From Parvibaculum sp. (lineage in GTDB: Bacteria; Pseudomonadota; Alphaproteobacteria; Parvibaculales; Parvibaculaceae), in the NCBI GenBank assembly GCA_030649335.1, contig JAUSLL010000045.1, positions 21,509-85,508 of the forward strand: DNA of 64,000 nt, read 5' to 3'. Under the pieces are notes generated by a model. It saw only the letters and a list, made by a program, of their open reading frames with translations, was not told the DNA's origin and made no database searches. The position numbers and the translations under genes are program-made. Positions 1 to 9,838 of this stretch are shown here, one piece after another. How positions within the stretch are numbered: the stretch's first letter is position 1; every line of letters starts with the position of its first letter.

Positions 1-177
1 CACATAGTTTGAGGATTTAGCTCCAAGTTTTATTAGGTACAATCAATCTCTGTACTGATTACCTTTTCTTCGCAAGCAATCGCAACGGCACCATCAAGAC
101 ACGGTACATCATGCGTACAAATTGTAATCATAAATGTGCTTCAACGGAACGAAATCACATTATCTTCGATCATAACA

Positions 178-208
178 AAAAGGGCGGGTCTTTTGGACCC
201 GCCCTTTT
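178..208 (-). terminator. Rho-independent terminator of the cox operon
   Basis: A perfect 13-bp stem (178-190 pairing with 196-208) closes a 5-nt loop. Read on the minus strand it lies about 20 nt after the last cox gene and ends in a U-rich stretch. The 177 bases beyond it are AT-rich compared with the rest of the window and hold no supportable gene. Confidence 0.9.
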
Positions 209-228
209 CAAATAAGATCGCGCTTGGC

Positions 229-1068
229 CTAGCCGCCGTGCATGACGGCGCCATGGCTGCCCCAGATGTAGATGGAGGCGAAGAGGAAGAGCCAGACCAC
301 GTCCACGAAGTGCCAGTACCAGGCGGCGGCTTCGAAGCCGAAATGCTGCTTGGAGTTGAAACCGCCATTGATGGCGCGGACCAGGCAGATGGCAAGGAAG
401 ATGGTGCCGACGAGCACATGGAAACCGTGGAAGCCGGTGGCCATGAAGAAGGTCGCGCCGTAGATGCTGCCGCCAAAAGAGAAAGAGGCGTGCATATATT
501 CATAGACCTGAAGGGCCGTGAAGATCATGCCGAGCACGACGGTGAAGACGAGACCCTGCACAAGACCCTTGTTGTCGTCGTGCTGGAGCGCGTGATGCGC
601 CCATGTGACGGTTGTGCCCGACGCCAGCAGGATCAGCGTGTTGAGCAGCGGAATGTGCCACGGGTCGAAAACTTCGATGCCCTGGGGCGGCCAGTGACCG
701 CCGGTGAAGGCTGTGCGCGAGGCCTGAATGGCTTCGCCCGGAAAGAGCGATGCGTCGAAGAAGGCCCAGAACCATGCAACGAAGAACATGACTTCAGAGG
801 CAATGAACAGAAGCATGCCGTAGCGCAGGTGAAGCTGGACAACCGGTGTGTGGTCGCCTGCGTTGCCTTCGCGCAGCACGTCGCGCCACCAGCCTGCCAT
901 CGTGTAGAAAACGATGAGGAAACCCGGCACGACATACCAGAGCGGTGCGCCGTGGAAATACTGGACCGCGCCGACGGCAAGGATGAAAGCGCCGATGGCA
1001 CCGATCACCGGCCATGCGCTGGGATCGACCAGATGATAATCATGATGTTTGGCGTGTGCGTCAGCCAT
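229..1068 (-). CDS. ctaE: Cytochrome c oxidase subunit III
   Basis: Subunit III of the inner-membrane aa3-type terminal oxidase, which supports proton pumping and stability of the catalytic core. The 279-aa protein is hydrophobic with about seven membrane segments. It carries the family stretches WYWHFVDVVWLFLF near the C-terminus and SEVMFFVAWFWAFF in the middle. An upstream ATG would add ten residues, but the start at 1068 is preceded by GGAG at proper spacing and gives the usual MADAHAKHHDYH opening. It is the last gene of the minus-strand cox operon and is followed by a strong terminator. Only 63 bp separate it from the coxF-like gene, so ctaG (cox11), usually found there in alphaproteobacteria, is absent from this position. 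Confidence 0.96.
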   Translation of the reverse strand: MADAHAKHHDYHLVDPSAWPVIGAIGAFILAVGAVQYFHGAPLWYVVPGFLIVFYTMAGWWRDVLREGNAGDHTPVVQLHLRYGMLLFIASEVMFFVAWFWAFFDASLFPGEAIQASRTAFTGGHWPPQGIEVFDPWHIPLLNTLILLASGTTVTWAHHALQHDDNKGLVQGLVFTVVLGMIFTALQVYEYMHASFSFGGSIYGATFFMATGFHGFHVLVGTIFLAICLVRAINGGFNSKQHFGFEAAAWYWHFVDVVWLFLFASIYIWGSHGAVMHGG

Positions 1069-1131
1069 GTCCCGAATTCTCCACTTAGCGATCGGCATTG
1101 AAGCTGCCGAGGTCTTTATCCAATAATTTCT

Positions 1132-1323
1132 TTAGGCAGTCGGTTCGATCATTTGCAACGCGCCATAGGTTGGCCGCTGCGCCACGTTGCCGCCGAGTTT
1201 GGCGACTGTGACGACGAAAAACAAAACCACCAGCGCGCCCAGTACCAGAGCGAGGGCCACATTGCGCTGCTTGCGACGCTTCAGCTGATCCGGTGACCAG
1301 CGCAGCGGTGTTTCATCACTCAT
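1132..1323 (-). CDS. coxF: Small CoxF-like membrane protein of the cox operon
   Basis: A 63-aa protein with a basic N-terminal half (around residues 8-22, PDQLKRRKQRN) and a single hydrophobic helix at about 23-45. This is the layout of the small CoxF-type proteins encoded after ctaB in alphaproteobacterial cox operons. The molecular role of that family is poorly defined; membership of the oxidase assembly set is inferred from position. The ATG at 1323 is chosen over a TTG five codons upstream because AAAGGTG lies just before it. It follows ctaB by 11 bp. Confidence 0.75.
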   Translation of the reverse strand: MSDETPLRWSPDQLKRRKQRNVALALVLGALVVLFFVVTVAKLGGNVAQRPTYGALQMIEPTA

Positions 1324-1334
1324 GGCAGCACCTT

Positions 1335-2294
1335 TCAAAACGTCACCAAGGGGGTGAGCGGCGCTGCAAGGCCGAAGCCCTGCTCGACCAGAAGCACGCT
1401 GAACAGAAGGAAGAGGTAGAGGATCGAATAGGCAAACAACTGCCGCGCGGTCTTGTATTCGCCCTTTGCATCGCGCCAGACGCGGTAGGCAAAGACGAGG
1501 AAGCCGAGGCCGAGCGCCGCTGTGACGCCTGTGTAGATGAGGCCCGCAAAACCCAGAAGCGACGGCAGCGCCGTGACGGGCATGAGCAGGATCGAATAAA
1601 GCATGATCTGATTACGCGTTGCCGCTTCGCCCGCCACATTGGGGAGCATGGGCACGCCAGCGGCTTCGTAATCGGAACTGGAGAAAAGCGCCAGCGCCCA
1701 GAAATGCGGCGGCGTCCACATGAAGATGATGAGGAAGAGCGCGATGGATTCGACCGAAACCGAACCTGTGACCGCGGCCCAGCCGATCATGGGCGGGAAA
1801 GCACCCGCAGCACCACCGATGACGATGTTTTGCGGCGTCGAGCGTTTGAGCCAGATCGTATAGATGACGGCATAGAAGAAGATCGTGAAGGCGAGAAGAC
1901 CGGCGGCGACCCAATTGACTGCGAGCCCCATGGTGAGGACCGAGCCGATGGAGAGTGTGATGCCGAAGCCGAAAGCTTCGCCTGACGTCACGCGACCTGA
2001 AGGCACGGGACGATTGGCCGTGCGCTTCATCTTGAGGTCGATGTCGGCGTCGTACCACATGTTCAACGCGCCTGACGCACCCGCACCGATGGCCACACAG
2101 AGCAGCGCCGTGAAGGCGATGACCGGGTTGATCGCACCGGGGGCCACCACAAGACCGACGAGACCGGTGAAGATCACGAGCGACATGACGCGCGGCTTCA
2201 GCAGCTCGAAATAGTCAGCGGGCGCGGCCATGCCGATATCGGGCACAGACCGCGTTCCGTTGATGGTGCTCGTGGTGATCGAGCTGTCAGACAT
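1335..2294 (-). CDS. ctaB: Protoheme IX farnesyltransferase (heme O synthase)
   Basis: UbiA-superfamily polytopic membrane enzyme that transfers the farnesyl group to heme b, making heme O, the precursor of heme A for this oxidase. The 319-aa length is normal. The prenyl-diphosphate/Mg site is visible as [19 protein letters not shown] near residues 78-96, and the rest is a series of hydrophobic helices. It lies between coxA (15-bp gap) and the coxF-like gene, as expected for a cox operon. No heme A synthase (ctaA) is present in the window. Confidence 0.96.
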   Translation of the reverse strand: MSDSSITTSTINGTRSVPDIGMAAPADYFELLKPRVMSLVIFTGLVGLVVAPGAINPVIAFTALLCVAIGAGASGALNMWYDADIDLKMKRTANRPVPSGRVTSGEAFGFGITLSIGSVLTMGLAVNWVAAGLLAFTIFFYAVIYTIWLKRSTPQNIVIGGAAGAFPPMIGWAAVTGSVSVESIALFLIIFMWTPPHFWALALFSSSDYEAAGVPMLPNVAGEAATRNQIMLYSILLMPVTALPSLLGFAGLIYTGVTAALGLGFLVFAYRVWRDAKGEYKTARQLFAYSILYLFLLFSVLLVEQGFGLAAPLTPLVTF

Positions 2295-2309
2295 TAGGTT
2301 CCGCTTCCC

Positions 2310-3944
<1,635 letters not shown>

Positions 3945-3977
3945 CTAGAACGTGTTGTGCTTAAAACGATGCGGGGT

Positions 3978-4844
3978 TCAGTGCGACGCTGCGCCGAATG
4001 AAAGCGCGAGTTTGACGCTTTCGTTGGGAACAGTGATCGACGCTGAACCGGATTTTTGAGCAACCCAGGCCGCGAATTCTTCTTTGGAAACCACATGCAC
4101 TTCGATGGGCATGAAGGCATGGCCCTGACCGCAAAGTTCCGAGCACTGGCCGTAGTAGATGCCGGCCTTAGTCGCACGGAACCATGTCTCATTGAGGCGA
4201 CCGGGGATGGCGTCAATCTTGACGCCGAAAGCGGGGACGGCCCAGGCATGGATCGCGTCGCCGGCGGCAGTCACGATGACACGCACTGTCGTGTCGATCG
4301 GCACCACAACAATTTCGTCGGTGGCGAGGAGACGCGGACGGCCGTTCAATTCATCTTCCGGCACCATATTGGCCGAAAAGGAAATTTCAGCATTGTCGGG
4401 ATATTCGTAATCCCAGTACCACTGGTTGCCTGTCGCTTTGATGGTCATTTCCGCCGGGGGAATGACCAGCTCTTTGTAGAGCAGGCGGAAGGACGGGAAG
4501 ACGATCAGGACGAGGATCAGGATCGGTCCCAGCGTCCAGGCGACTTCGAGCCATGTGTGATGCGAGGTCTTGGACGGCACCGGGTTCGCCTTGCGGTTGA
4601 ACCGGATCATCACATAGCCGAGCAGCGCTGTGACGAAGACCACGATGACCGTGATGATGACGAGCAGAAGATTGTGGAAGCTCTCGATGTCTTCCATGAC
4701 CGGCGTCACGGCTTCCTGAAAGCCCATCTGGCCCGGCACCGAAATGCCTGTCGCATACGCGCCTGTGGCTGTGAGAAATAGCCCCGCCGCGAGCGCAAAA
4801 GCCCCAAGTCCGACCAAGCGCCCGATACCGTTCAGAAACCGCAT
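3978..4844 (-). CDS. ctaC: Cytochrome c oxidase subunit II
   Basis: Electron-entry subunit that takes electrons from cytochrome c through the dinuclear CuA centre on the periplasmic side. The 288-aa protein has a signal-like N-terminus (cleavage plausible after AYA near residue 31), two transmembrane helices (about 57-80 and 101-120) and a C-terminal cupredoxin domain. The CuA ligands stand in GQCSELCGQGHAFMPI, with Cys234, Cys238, His242 and Met245, and an upstream His in HAWAVPAFGVK. GGGAG precedes the ATG. It is the first gene of the operon and is divergent from tldD, a common alphaproteobacterial arrangement. Confidence 0.97.
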   Translation of the reverse strand: MRFLNGIGRLVGLGAFALAAGLFLTATGAYATGISVPGQMGFQEAVTPVMEDIESFHNLLLVIITVIVVFVTALLGYVMIRFNRKANPVPSKTSHHTWLEVAWTLGPILILVLIVFPSFRLLYKELVIPPAEMTIKATGNQWYWDYEYPDNAEISFSANMVPEDELNGRPRLLATDEIVVVPIDTTVRVIVTAAGDAIHAWAVPAFGVKIDAIPGRLNETWFRATKAGIYYGQCSELCGQGHAFMPIEVHVVSKEEFAAWVAQKSGSASITVPNESVKLALSFGAASH

Positions 4845-5262
4845 GCTAGTTCCCAGCTCCCAATGCTGTTGACAGGACCCGTGCCTGATGTCCGCCGGTG
4901 TGCCCCAAAGGACAACTGCGACCCGGAAGACAACCGCACTGATGTGTGCCCTGTCACCACTTCAATTCCAATGGAGGGGCCGCCGAAATGGCTGTCCCCC
5001 GATAATTCCTGCGTCAGAAAACATAAACCGATGGCCACCGCAAGGCTCTCTGTCGCGGCATCCCGTTTCGGCTCTTCCCCTGACCCCGTCGGCATACCCG
5101 ACTCGCGCTCGTGAGTATAGACAGGCCAGCAACAGAGGCCACATGTCGCGCGCGGTTTTGCGACGTTTTGCCACAATAATTGTGTCCTGTCAGGTGCTTG
5201 AACCTTTCCTGCACAGGAAAAAAGCCTAGAGTAAGAGTGACTCTTAAATAGAGGCGATGCTG
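4845..5262. promoter_or_regulatory. 418-bp divergent intergenic region of the cox operon
   Basis: No convincing gene lies here; the short open frames are unlike anything recognisable. The region must carry the cox operon promoter (minus strand) and that of the gene at 5263 (plus strand). The half nearest 5263 holds several perfect dyads, listed separately. I could not pick a convincing -35/-10 pair for either direction. Confidence 0.6.
5172..5246. promoter_or_regulatory. Array of three perfect dyads
   Basis: Three perfect inverted repeats stand in 75 bp: CACAATAATTGTG (5172-5184), TTTCCTGCACAGGAAA (5205-5220) and TAAGAGTGACTCTTA (5232-5246). A smaller one, CCTGTCAGG, lies at 5186-5194. The last ends a few bases before the GAGG that serves the ATG at 5263, so a bound protein or an RNA hairpin there could block expression. 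The dyads differ in sequence, so one regulator is unlikely to bind all of them. Confidence 0.5.
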
Positions 5263-5661
5263 ATGCGCGATGAAGCCCTGATTCACTTCCATTACGGCAG
5301 CCGGATTTCCGCCGGATTGCTGCTCGCCTCCAATGGGGGCGCTGCACCTGAACTCATCAGCGAAGCCGCGCCCTATTACACCCCGCGTGATCCGGGCCGC
5401 TCGGCGGTGGGGTTTTGCGCCTGTCACCCCAAAATGGTCGAGGATATGACCGGCCCGCCGCCCAAAGGCTGGCAAAACTGGCGGTTTCAGGACTGGGACG
5501 AGTGGTTTGGCCGCATCAACGGCGTTTTCCTTGTCGATCTGGAAAAGCTGCATGTCGTGCAATATCCGCTCTATAGCTGCGGATCACAGATTGTGCGCTG
5601 CGATCTGAGCGCCCTGCCGCACCGATTGGTGCCGGTTGAAGAATGGTTCGAACATCCATAG
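5263..5661 (+). CDS. Uncharacterised 132-aa protein
   Basis: I do not recognise this protein. It begins MRDEALIHFHYGSRISAG and contains a Gly/Pro-rich middle, Cys-containing segments (GFCACHP near residue 50, YSCGSQIVRCD near 105) and aromatic-rich GWQNWRFQDWDEW. There is no signal peptide or membrane helix, so it is probably cytoplasmic. The ATG at 5263 has GAGG eight bases before it; another ATG two codons upstream is too close to that site. It lies 55 bp before tldD in the same direction and may share its transcript. The three dyads just upstream suggest regulated expression. Confidence 0.6.
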   Translation: MRDEALIHFHYGSRISAGLLLASNGGAAPELISEAAPYYTPRDPGRSAVGFCACHPKMVEDMTGPPPKGWQNWRFQDWDEWFGRINGVFLVDLEKLHVVQYPLYSCGSQIVRCDLSALPHRLVPVEEWFEHP

Positions 5662-5716
5662 GTGTTGAAGCCACCTCGCGCTGCCCCCACCTTTCGGCCC
5701 GTATTTAGGAAATTCC

Positions 5717-7150
5717 ATGAGCGATACGCCTGACGACCTGTTTTTTGCGCCCCACGGGCTCGACCGCTCCCGCGTCGAGGGTCTTGTCGGCGATGCGCTG
5801 CAAGGCACGGACGACGGCGAGTTGTTCCTTGAATACCGTCAGTCTGAAGCTCTGGCCTTCGATGACGGTCGCCTGAAAATGGCAACATTCGACACCACGC
5901 AAGGTTTCGGTCTGCGTTCCGTCGCCGGTGAAGCGACGGGTTATGCGCATTCATCCGAGCTGAGTGAAGCTGCAATCAAACGCGCGGGCGATGCTGTGCA
6001 GGCTGTGAAGCAAGGCCATACGGGCGTGCAGTCATCAGGCCCGCAGCGCACCAATGCGCATCTCTATACCGACGAGAACCCACTGGGCGCACAGAGCTTT
6101 GAAGAGAAAGTGAAGCTTCTTTCCGACATTGATGCCTATGCGCGTGGCCTCGACAGCCGTGTGCGGCAAGTGTCGGCATCGCTCGCGGGCGAATGGCAGG
6201 CGGTGGAGATCATGCGCGCCGACGGACAGATTGTGCGCGATGTGCGCCCGCTCGTGCGGCTCAATGTGTCCATCGTTGCAGGCCAAGGCGACCGGCAGGA
6301 AACCGGCAGCCAGGGCACCGGCGGCCGCATGGGCTATGAAACCTATATCGACCCTGCGAAATGGCGCGGCCAAGTGGACGAAGCTTTCCGCCAAGCCCTC
6401 GTCAATCTCGACAGCGTGCCCGCCCCCGCCGGCGAAATGGACGTGGTGCTCGGGCCCGGCTGGCCCGGCATCCTGCTGCATGAAGCCATCGGCCACGGAC
6501 TGGAAGGCGATTTCAACCGCAAGAAGACATCGGCCTTCGCGGGCCTGATGGGACAGCGCGTGGCCGCCCCCGGTGTCACGGTGGTGGACGATGGCACGAT
6601 TGCCAATCGCCGCGGTTCGCTGACCATTGACGACGAAGGCACACCGACCAGCCGGACGGTGCTGATCGAGGACGGTATTCTTAAAGGTTATATGCAGGAC
6701 CGGATGAACTCGCGCCTGATGGGCATGGCGGCAACGGGCAATGGCCGTCGCGAATCCTACGCGCATCAGCCGATGCCGCGCATGACCAACACTTACATGC
6801 TGGCAGGCGTCCGCGACCCGCAGGAAATTCTGGCCTCGGTCAAGCATGGTCTTTACGCCGTGTCCTTCGGCGGCGGTCAGGTGGATATCACGTCCGGCAA
6901 ATTCGTCTTCACATGCACCGAAGCCTATATGATCGAGAACGGCGTCATCGGCGCGCCGGTGAAGGGCGCGACCATCATCGGCAACGGACCCGATGTGCTG
7001 ACGCGCGTCGCGATGATCGGCAATGATCTGAAACTCGATCCCGGCATCGGCGTCTGCGGCAAGGCAGGCCAAGGCGTGCCGGTGGGCGTGGGACAACCGA
7101 CGCTGCGCATCAACGGCATGACGATTGGCGGGACGGCGCGGGCGGCGTAA
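5717..7150 (+). CDS. tldD: Metalloprotease TldD
   Basis: Catalytic half of the TldD/TldE heterodimeric metalloprotease, known in other bacteria for processing small modified peptides and degrading the CcdA antitoxin. At 477 aa it is full length. The zinc-binding HExxxH motif is visible as HEAIGH at residues 255-260, with the conserved C-terminal stretch KGATIIGNGP further on. AGGAAATTCC precedes the ATG. It is divergent from the cox operon, as in many alphaproteobacteria. Its partner TldE/PmbA is at 41481. No peptide substrate gene is recognisable next to either. Confidence 0.96.
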   Translation: MSDTPDDLFFAPHGLDRSRVEGLVGDALQGTDDGELFLEYRQSEALAFDDGRLKMATFDTTQGFGLRSVAGEATGYAHSSELSEAAIKRAGDAVQAVKQGHTGVQSSGPQRTNAHLYTDENPLGAQSFEEKVKLLSDIDAYARGLDSRVRQVSASLAGEWQAVEIMRADGQIVRDVRPLVRLNVSIVAGQGDRQETGSQGTGGRMGYETYIDPAKWRGQVDEAFRQALVNLDSVPAPAGEMDVVLGPGWPGILLHEAIGHGLEGDFNRKKTSAFAGLMGQRVAAPGVTVVDDGTIANRRGSLTIDDEGTPTSRTVLIEDGILKGYMQDRMNSRLMGMAATGNGRRESYAHQPMPRMTNTYMLAGVRDPQEILASVKHGLYAVSFGGGQVDITSGKFVFTCTEAYMIENGVIGAPVKGATIIGNGPDVLTRVAMIGNDLKLDPGIGVCGKAGQGVPVGVGQPTLRINGMTIGGTARAA

Positions 7151-7162
7151 GAGCGGGCCTCG

Positions 7163-7310
7163 TCCTTCGAGACGCGGGCTTTGCCCGCTCCTCAGGATGA
7201 GGATTGTTTTTACGCGGAACTTTTCACACTCATCAAGGTGAGGATTGTTTATTGCGCACTCCTCTTCCCTACCTCATCCTGAGGAGGGCTCCTTAGCCCG
7301 TCTCGAAGGA
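7163..7310. repeat. Inverted pair of palindromic intergenic repeats
   Basis: The segment at 7163-7204 (TCCTTCGAGACGCGGGCTTT... ending CCTCAGGATGAGG) is repeated in inverted orientation at 7272-7310 (CCTCATCCTGAGGAGGGCT... ending CTCGAAGGA). About 67 bp of AT-richer sequence separates the arms, which also contains a GGTGAGGATTGTTT copy of the sequence just after the left arm. This is the class of short dispersed palindromic repeats common between genes of Hyphomicrobiales. Transcripts through it could fold into a long hairpin after tldD. Confidence 0.8.
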
Positions 7311-7357
7311 TTGCCACCTCGTGTGACAAGAAGACAAAACGTGTCGGAGGGCGCGGG

Positions 7358-8398
7358 ATGCATTGGCAACGATTTTTCATGCCCCGGCCCGGCAGCTTCA
7401 GTGCAAATCTCGTAGAAGCCCACCGGGAGAAACATTGCTACATGCGTGATGTAAGCGTCGACCTGAGTGTTTTACCGTTCACGCTGCCAAAGGGTGATGT
7501 TCGCTTTCGCCAGAGTTTCAAAGCCAAGGCGATGTTGGTCATCAGCCTGCTCATGGCCTTGTTGTTTTTGACTTTAGCGAGGGTGATCGCAGGCGGGTAT
7601 GGCATTTGGTTTCTGATCATACTGATGTCGACCATTTTTCTTGGATTGACATATTGCTTCATCGCCAATGCCCTCATGGTTCGCCGTGTGACATTCAACA
7701 AACATGATGTGCATGTGCGCGAGTATGACGGAACCGAATGGAACGCCTCATATCGAAGTTATCTTGGTGTGAAGCAGGACGACTTCACGTTTCGCGGGCC
7801 CGGAGTTGAGAAGTGCAGAATTGTGCGGCTGGTGACCGAAATACCCGATCGCTGCATTACGCTCGATCTGCGCCACAACATTTTCAACGAACCATCACCG
7901 CTTGCCGAATATGCCCGCATTCTCGGCGTGCCAATCATCGAAACAAAACTGCAGCCTGTCGAAAATCTGAAAGCCGGATGGTGGACTGTCGCCCCGCCCA
8001 TGATCTTTGCCTTCGGTATATTTTCCGTTGTGATAGGTGGCTTCTTTTTGCTGGCGAGCCATTCGAACAAAGCCGAATTCATTATTCAAAACCACGCCTC
8101 ATCGGCCATCCGCACCGGACAGATAAAGGCGGGCAACCGCAGTCACCTTATTCGACCTGTTGCGGAAGGAACCTCACGGACCGTCCGTTTTCCCGTGAGC
8201 CACGAAGGCGGATACACGGTGAGCGTCGAACTGAACAACGGACAAAAATTATCAACCGGAGAAACAGGCTATATGACACACGGCGTGGACATACAGGTCG
8301 TCATTGATGTGCACGATGACGAGGTATCCGTAAGCGACGTATCCACTGACGTTACGTATACGAATTCGAACCGTGAAGATTACGGTCTGCCACAATAG
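7358..8398 (+). CDS. Membrane protein of unknown function, paralogue of the next gene
   Basis: 346 aa with no family I can name. Two hydrophobic pairs are visible: about residues 62-80 and 86-108, plus one near 213-236. Between them lies a soluble segment with the signature REYDGTEWNASYRSYLGV (about 124-141). The C-terminal 110 residues are Ser/Thr-rich and contain no obvious motif. The next gene has a matching segment with the same E-x-(D/N)-G-T-x-W-x-A-x-Y-x-x-YLGV pattern and a similar layout without the C-terminal extension, so the two are tandem paralogues. GGAGG precedes the ATG by 9 bases. The 16-bp gap to the next gene suggests one transcript. Confidence 0.75.
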   Translation: MHWQRFFMPRPGSFSANLVEAHREKHCYMRDVSVDLSVLPFTLPKGDVRFRQSFKAKAMLVISLLMALLFLTLARVIAGGYGIWFLIILMSTIFLGLTYCFIANALMVRRVTFNKHDVHVREYDGTEWNASYRSYLGVKQDDFTFRGPGVEKCRIVRLVTEIPDRCITLDLRHNIFNEPSPLAEYARILGVPIIETKLQPVENLKAGWWTVAPPMIFAFGIFSVVIGGFFLLASHSNKAEFIIQNHASSAIRTGQIKAGNRSHLIRPVAEGTSRTVRFPVSHEGGYTVSVELNNGQKLSTGETGYMTHGVDIQVVIDVHDDEVSVSDVSTDVTYTNSNREDYGLPQ

Positions 8399-8414
8399 GT
8401 GCGAGGACCATCGG

Positions 8415-9014
8415 ATGCCGCTAAGCCGCTTCGGATTTCGCGATTTCGGACCTGAAATGCTGACGGGCGTCGGTGTGTTTCGCGTGGACCTGAGCGCGCG
8501 GCCCGTGACGGTTTCGCTGGCGCCTGCCAAGGCGAAGTTTGTTGTGATGCTTGTCGCCTATGCGATCTTGGTCGCTATCGTGGCGGGTGTGGTGATCGGG
8601 ATCGCGGGGGAACGGCCGGACGGTGTTTTGATTTTCTTCGGCGTGTTGATTTTTGTGCCTGTGGCGGTATTCACCTTCATGGGCTTTGCGACGAAGCGAA
8701 GCGCGGTGTTTGATGTGGCGCATGTGAGCGTTACTGAAACCAACGGTACGATCTGGGATGCTTTTTATAAGGAATATCTCGGTGTGCGCTGGCGGATTCA
8801 CGCACGCGATCCGGGGGAAAGTTCAGGCGATTTTCTGGTGATCGAGATGATCCACCCTGACGCGACAAAGACACTGCCGCTTTATGTCGATCTGGCGATG
8901 GCGGGGCCGGATGAGCGGCGCGACATGACGGCGGAATTTGCGCGGGCGTTAAAGCTGCCGGTGCTGGTGTCGCCGGATGAGGATGAGGATGACGATGAGC
9001 CGGATGCGGTTTAG
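8415..9014 (+). CDS. Membrane protein of unknown function, shorter paralogue
   Basis: 199 aa starting MPLSRFGFRDFGPEML, with two transmembrane helices at about 42-66 and 70-92. A soluble domain follows, in which ETNGTIWDAFYKEYLGV parallels the signature of the preceding gene. The alignment continues through a hydrophobic LPLYVDLAM block to FARALKLPVLVS, which mirrors YARILGVPIIET upstream. It ends in an acidic tail (DEDEDDDEPD). The start at 8415 fits the 16-bp spacing after the upstream stop and a GAGGA site. A terminator follows at 9226. Confidence 0.75.
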   Translation: MPLSRFGFRDFGPEMLTGVGVFRVDLSARPVTVSLAPAKAKFVVMLVAYAILVAIVAGVVIGIAGERPDGVLIFFGVLIFVPVAVFTFMGFATKRSAVFDVAHVSVTETNGTIWDAFYKEYLGVRWRIHARDPGESSGDFLVIEMIHPDATKTLPLYVDLAMAGPDERRDMTAEFARALKLPVLVSPDEDEDDDEPDAV

Positions 9015-9140
9015 ATGCGGTTTATGAGGACGACGATGGGGACGGCGACGAAGACTAGCGCAGGTGGATAAATGGTTCCCCTGATCAAGTCACGGGACGA
9101 CACCATTTTTTTAACTGAACTTTCGTCGCATTCAACTGTC

Positions 9141-9163
9141 ATCCCGTGGCTTGACCACGGGAT
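9141..9163. repeat. Short palindromic repeat, ATCCCGTGG type
   Basis: A perfect 9-bp stem (9141-9149 with 9155-9163) with loop CTTGA, flanked by GTC on the left and CCAGAG on the right. It has the same plan, GTCAT-stem-CTTGA-stem-CCA, as the repeats at 9793 and 51657, so it is a variant of the same family. Confidence 0.7.
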
Positions 9164-9225
9164 CCAGAGCGGCGGGTTCGGTGTGTGCGGCAGTCCCCCC
9201 ACCCAAAAAATCGAAGAATATTTTT

Positions 9226-9251
9226 TGACCTCCCCACGAGGGGGGGTGTTT
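9226..9251 (+). terminator. Terminator after the paralogous membrane genes
   Basis: ACCTCCCC (9226-9233) pairs with GGGGGGGT (9238-9245), with one G-U pair and an ACGA loop, followed by a T-run on the plus strand. On the minus strand no U-run follows, so it serves the plus-strand genes rather than the ATPase gene that ends at 9259. Confidence 0.65.
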
Positions 9252-9258
9252 TTGATTG

Positions 9259-9762
9259 CTATAAGCTATTCAAGAAATCTGTTATTTCTTTATCACTCCG
9301 TAAGCAGAAGACTTTTGCGTGACTGCCGTGTTGCGCGATGCCCTGTTCGATCTTCGGGATGTTGTCGCGGCGGTAGTTCCAGATGAATTTGTAGAATTCC
9401 CAATCATATTGTTCGGGGCAACCCGGTGCGAGATCTGCGCGGTTGCGGCCGAATTGGGTGGTGGTGCGCCAGAAGGCGCGCCAGAGGCAGAGCCAGCGGG
9501 GCTGGTCGATCCAGATGATCGTGTCGGCGCGCGGCATGCGGATATCGAATGTCTTTGAAAAATTGCCGTCGATGATCCAACGCTCGCCTGCACAAGCGGC
9601 GGTGACCTTGGGGCGAAATTCGTCGTAGGTGCTTTCGGTCCAGCCGGGTTTCCACCAAAGCACATCGAGATGCGTGACGGGCAGGCCGAGCTTGGCGCTC
9701 AAGGCGCGCGCGAGCGTGGACTTGCCGCCGCCGGAGCAGCCGATGATGAGAATGCGGTTCAT
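9259..9762 (-). CDS. P-loop adenylate-kinase-like ATPase (topology-modulation/FlaR type)
   Basis: A 167-aa soluble protein with a Walker A motif GCSGGGKST at residues 8-16. It shows the layout of small kinase-like P-loop proteins annotated as adenylate kinase or DNA topology modulation protein: HLDVLWWKPGW near 31-41, DGNFSKTFDIRMPRADTIIW near 65-84, then a Trp/Arg-rich helix. Its substrate is unknown; phosphorylation of a small molecule is inferred from the fold. It stands alone between repeats, with no operon partner. Confidence 0.8.
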   Translation of the reverse strand: MNRILIIGCSGGGKSTLARALSAKLGLPVTHLDVLWWKPGWTESTYDEFRPKVTAACAGERWIIDGNFSKTFDIRMPRADTIIWIDQPRWLCLWRAFWRTTTQFGRNRADLAPGCPEQYDWEFYKFIWNYRRDNIPKIEQGIAQHGSHAKVFCLRSDKEITDFLNSL

Positions 9763-9792
9763 GGTGTGTCCCCCGAGGGGGAAGTATTGAAG

Positions 9793-9825
9793 ACGTGGAT
9801 GGCCGGATCAAGCCCGGCCATGACG
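9793..9825. repeat. Short palindromic repeat, GGATGGCCGG type
   Basis: Stem ATGGCCGG (9799-9806) with CCGGCCAT (9814-9821), loop ATCAAGC, flanked by GACGTGG and GACG. It is the same unit as the left half of the double element at 51657-51740. Confidence 0.8.
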
Positions 9826-9838
9826 CAGCAAGAAAGAC

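Noticed and set aside
1..177. tRNA or small RNA in the AT-rich left end
   Set aside because: No cloverleaf, no strong stem and no long frame; probably upstream region of the next gene outside the window.
6035..7096. Long minus-strand open frame opposite tldD (353 codons)
   Set aside because: Shadow of tldD; the His/Arg/Asp-rich composition is typical of antisense frames here, and tldD is certain.
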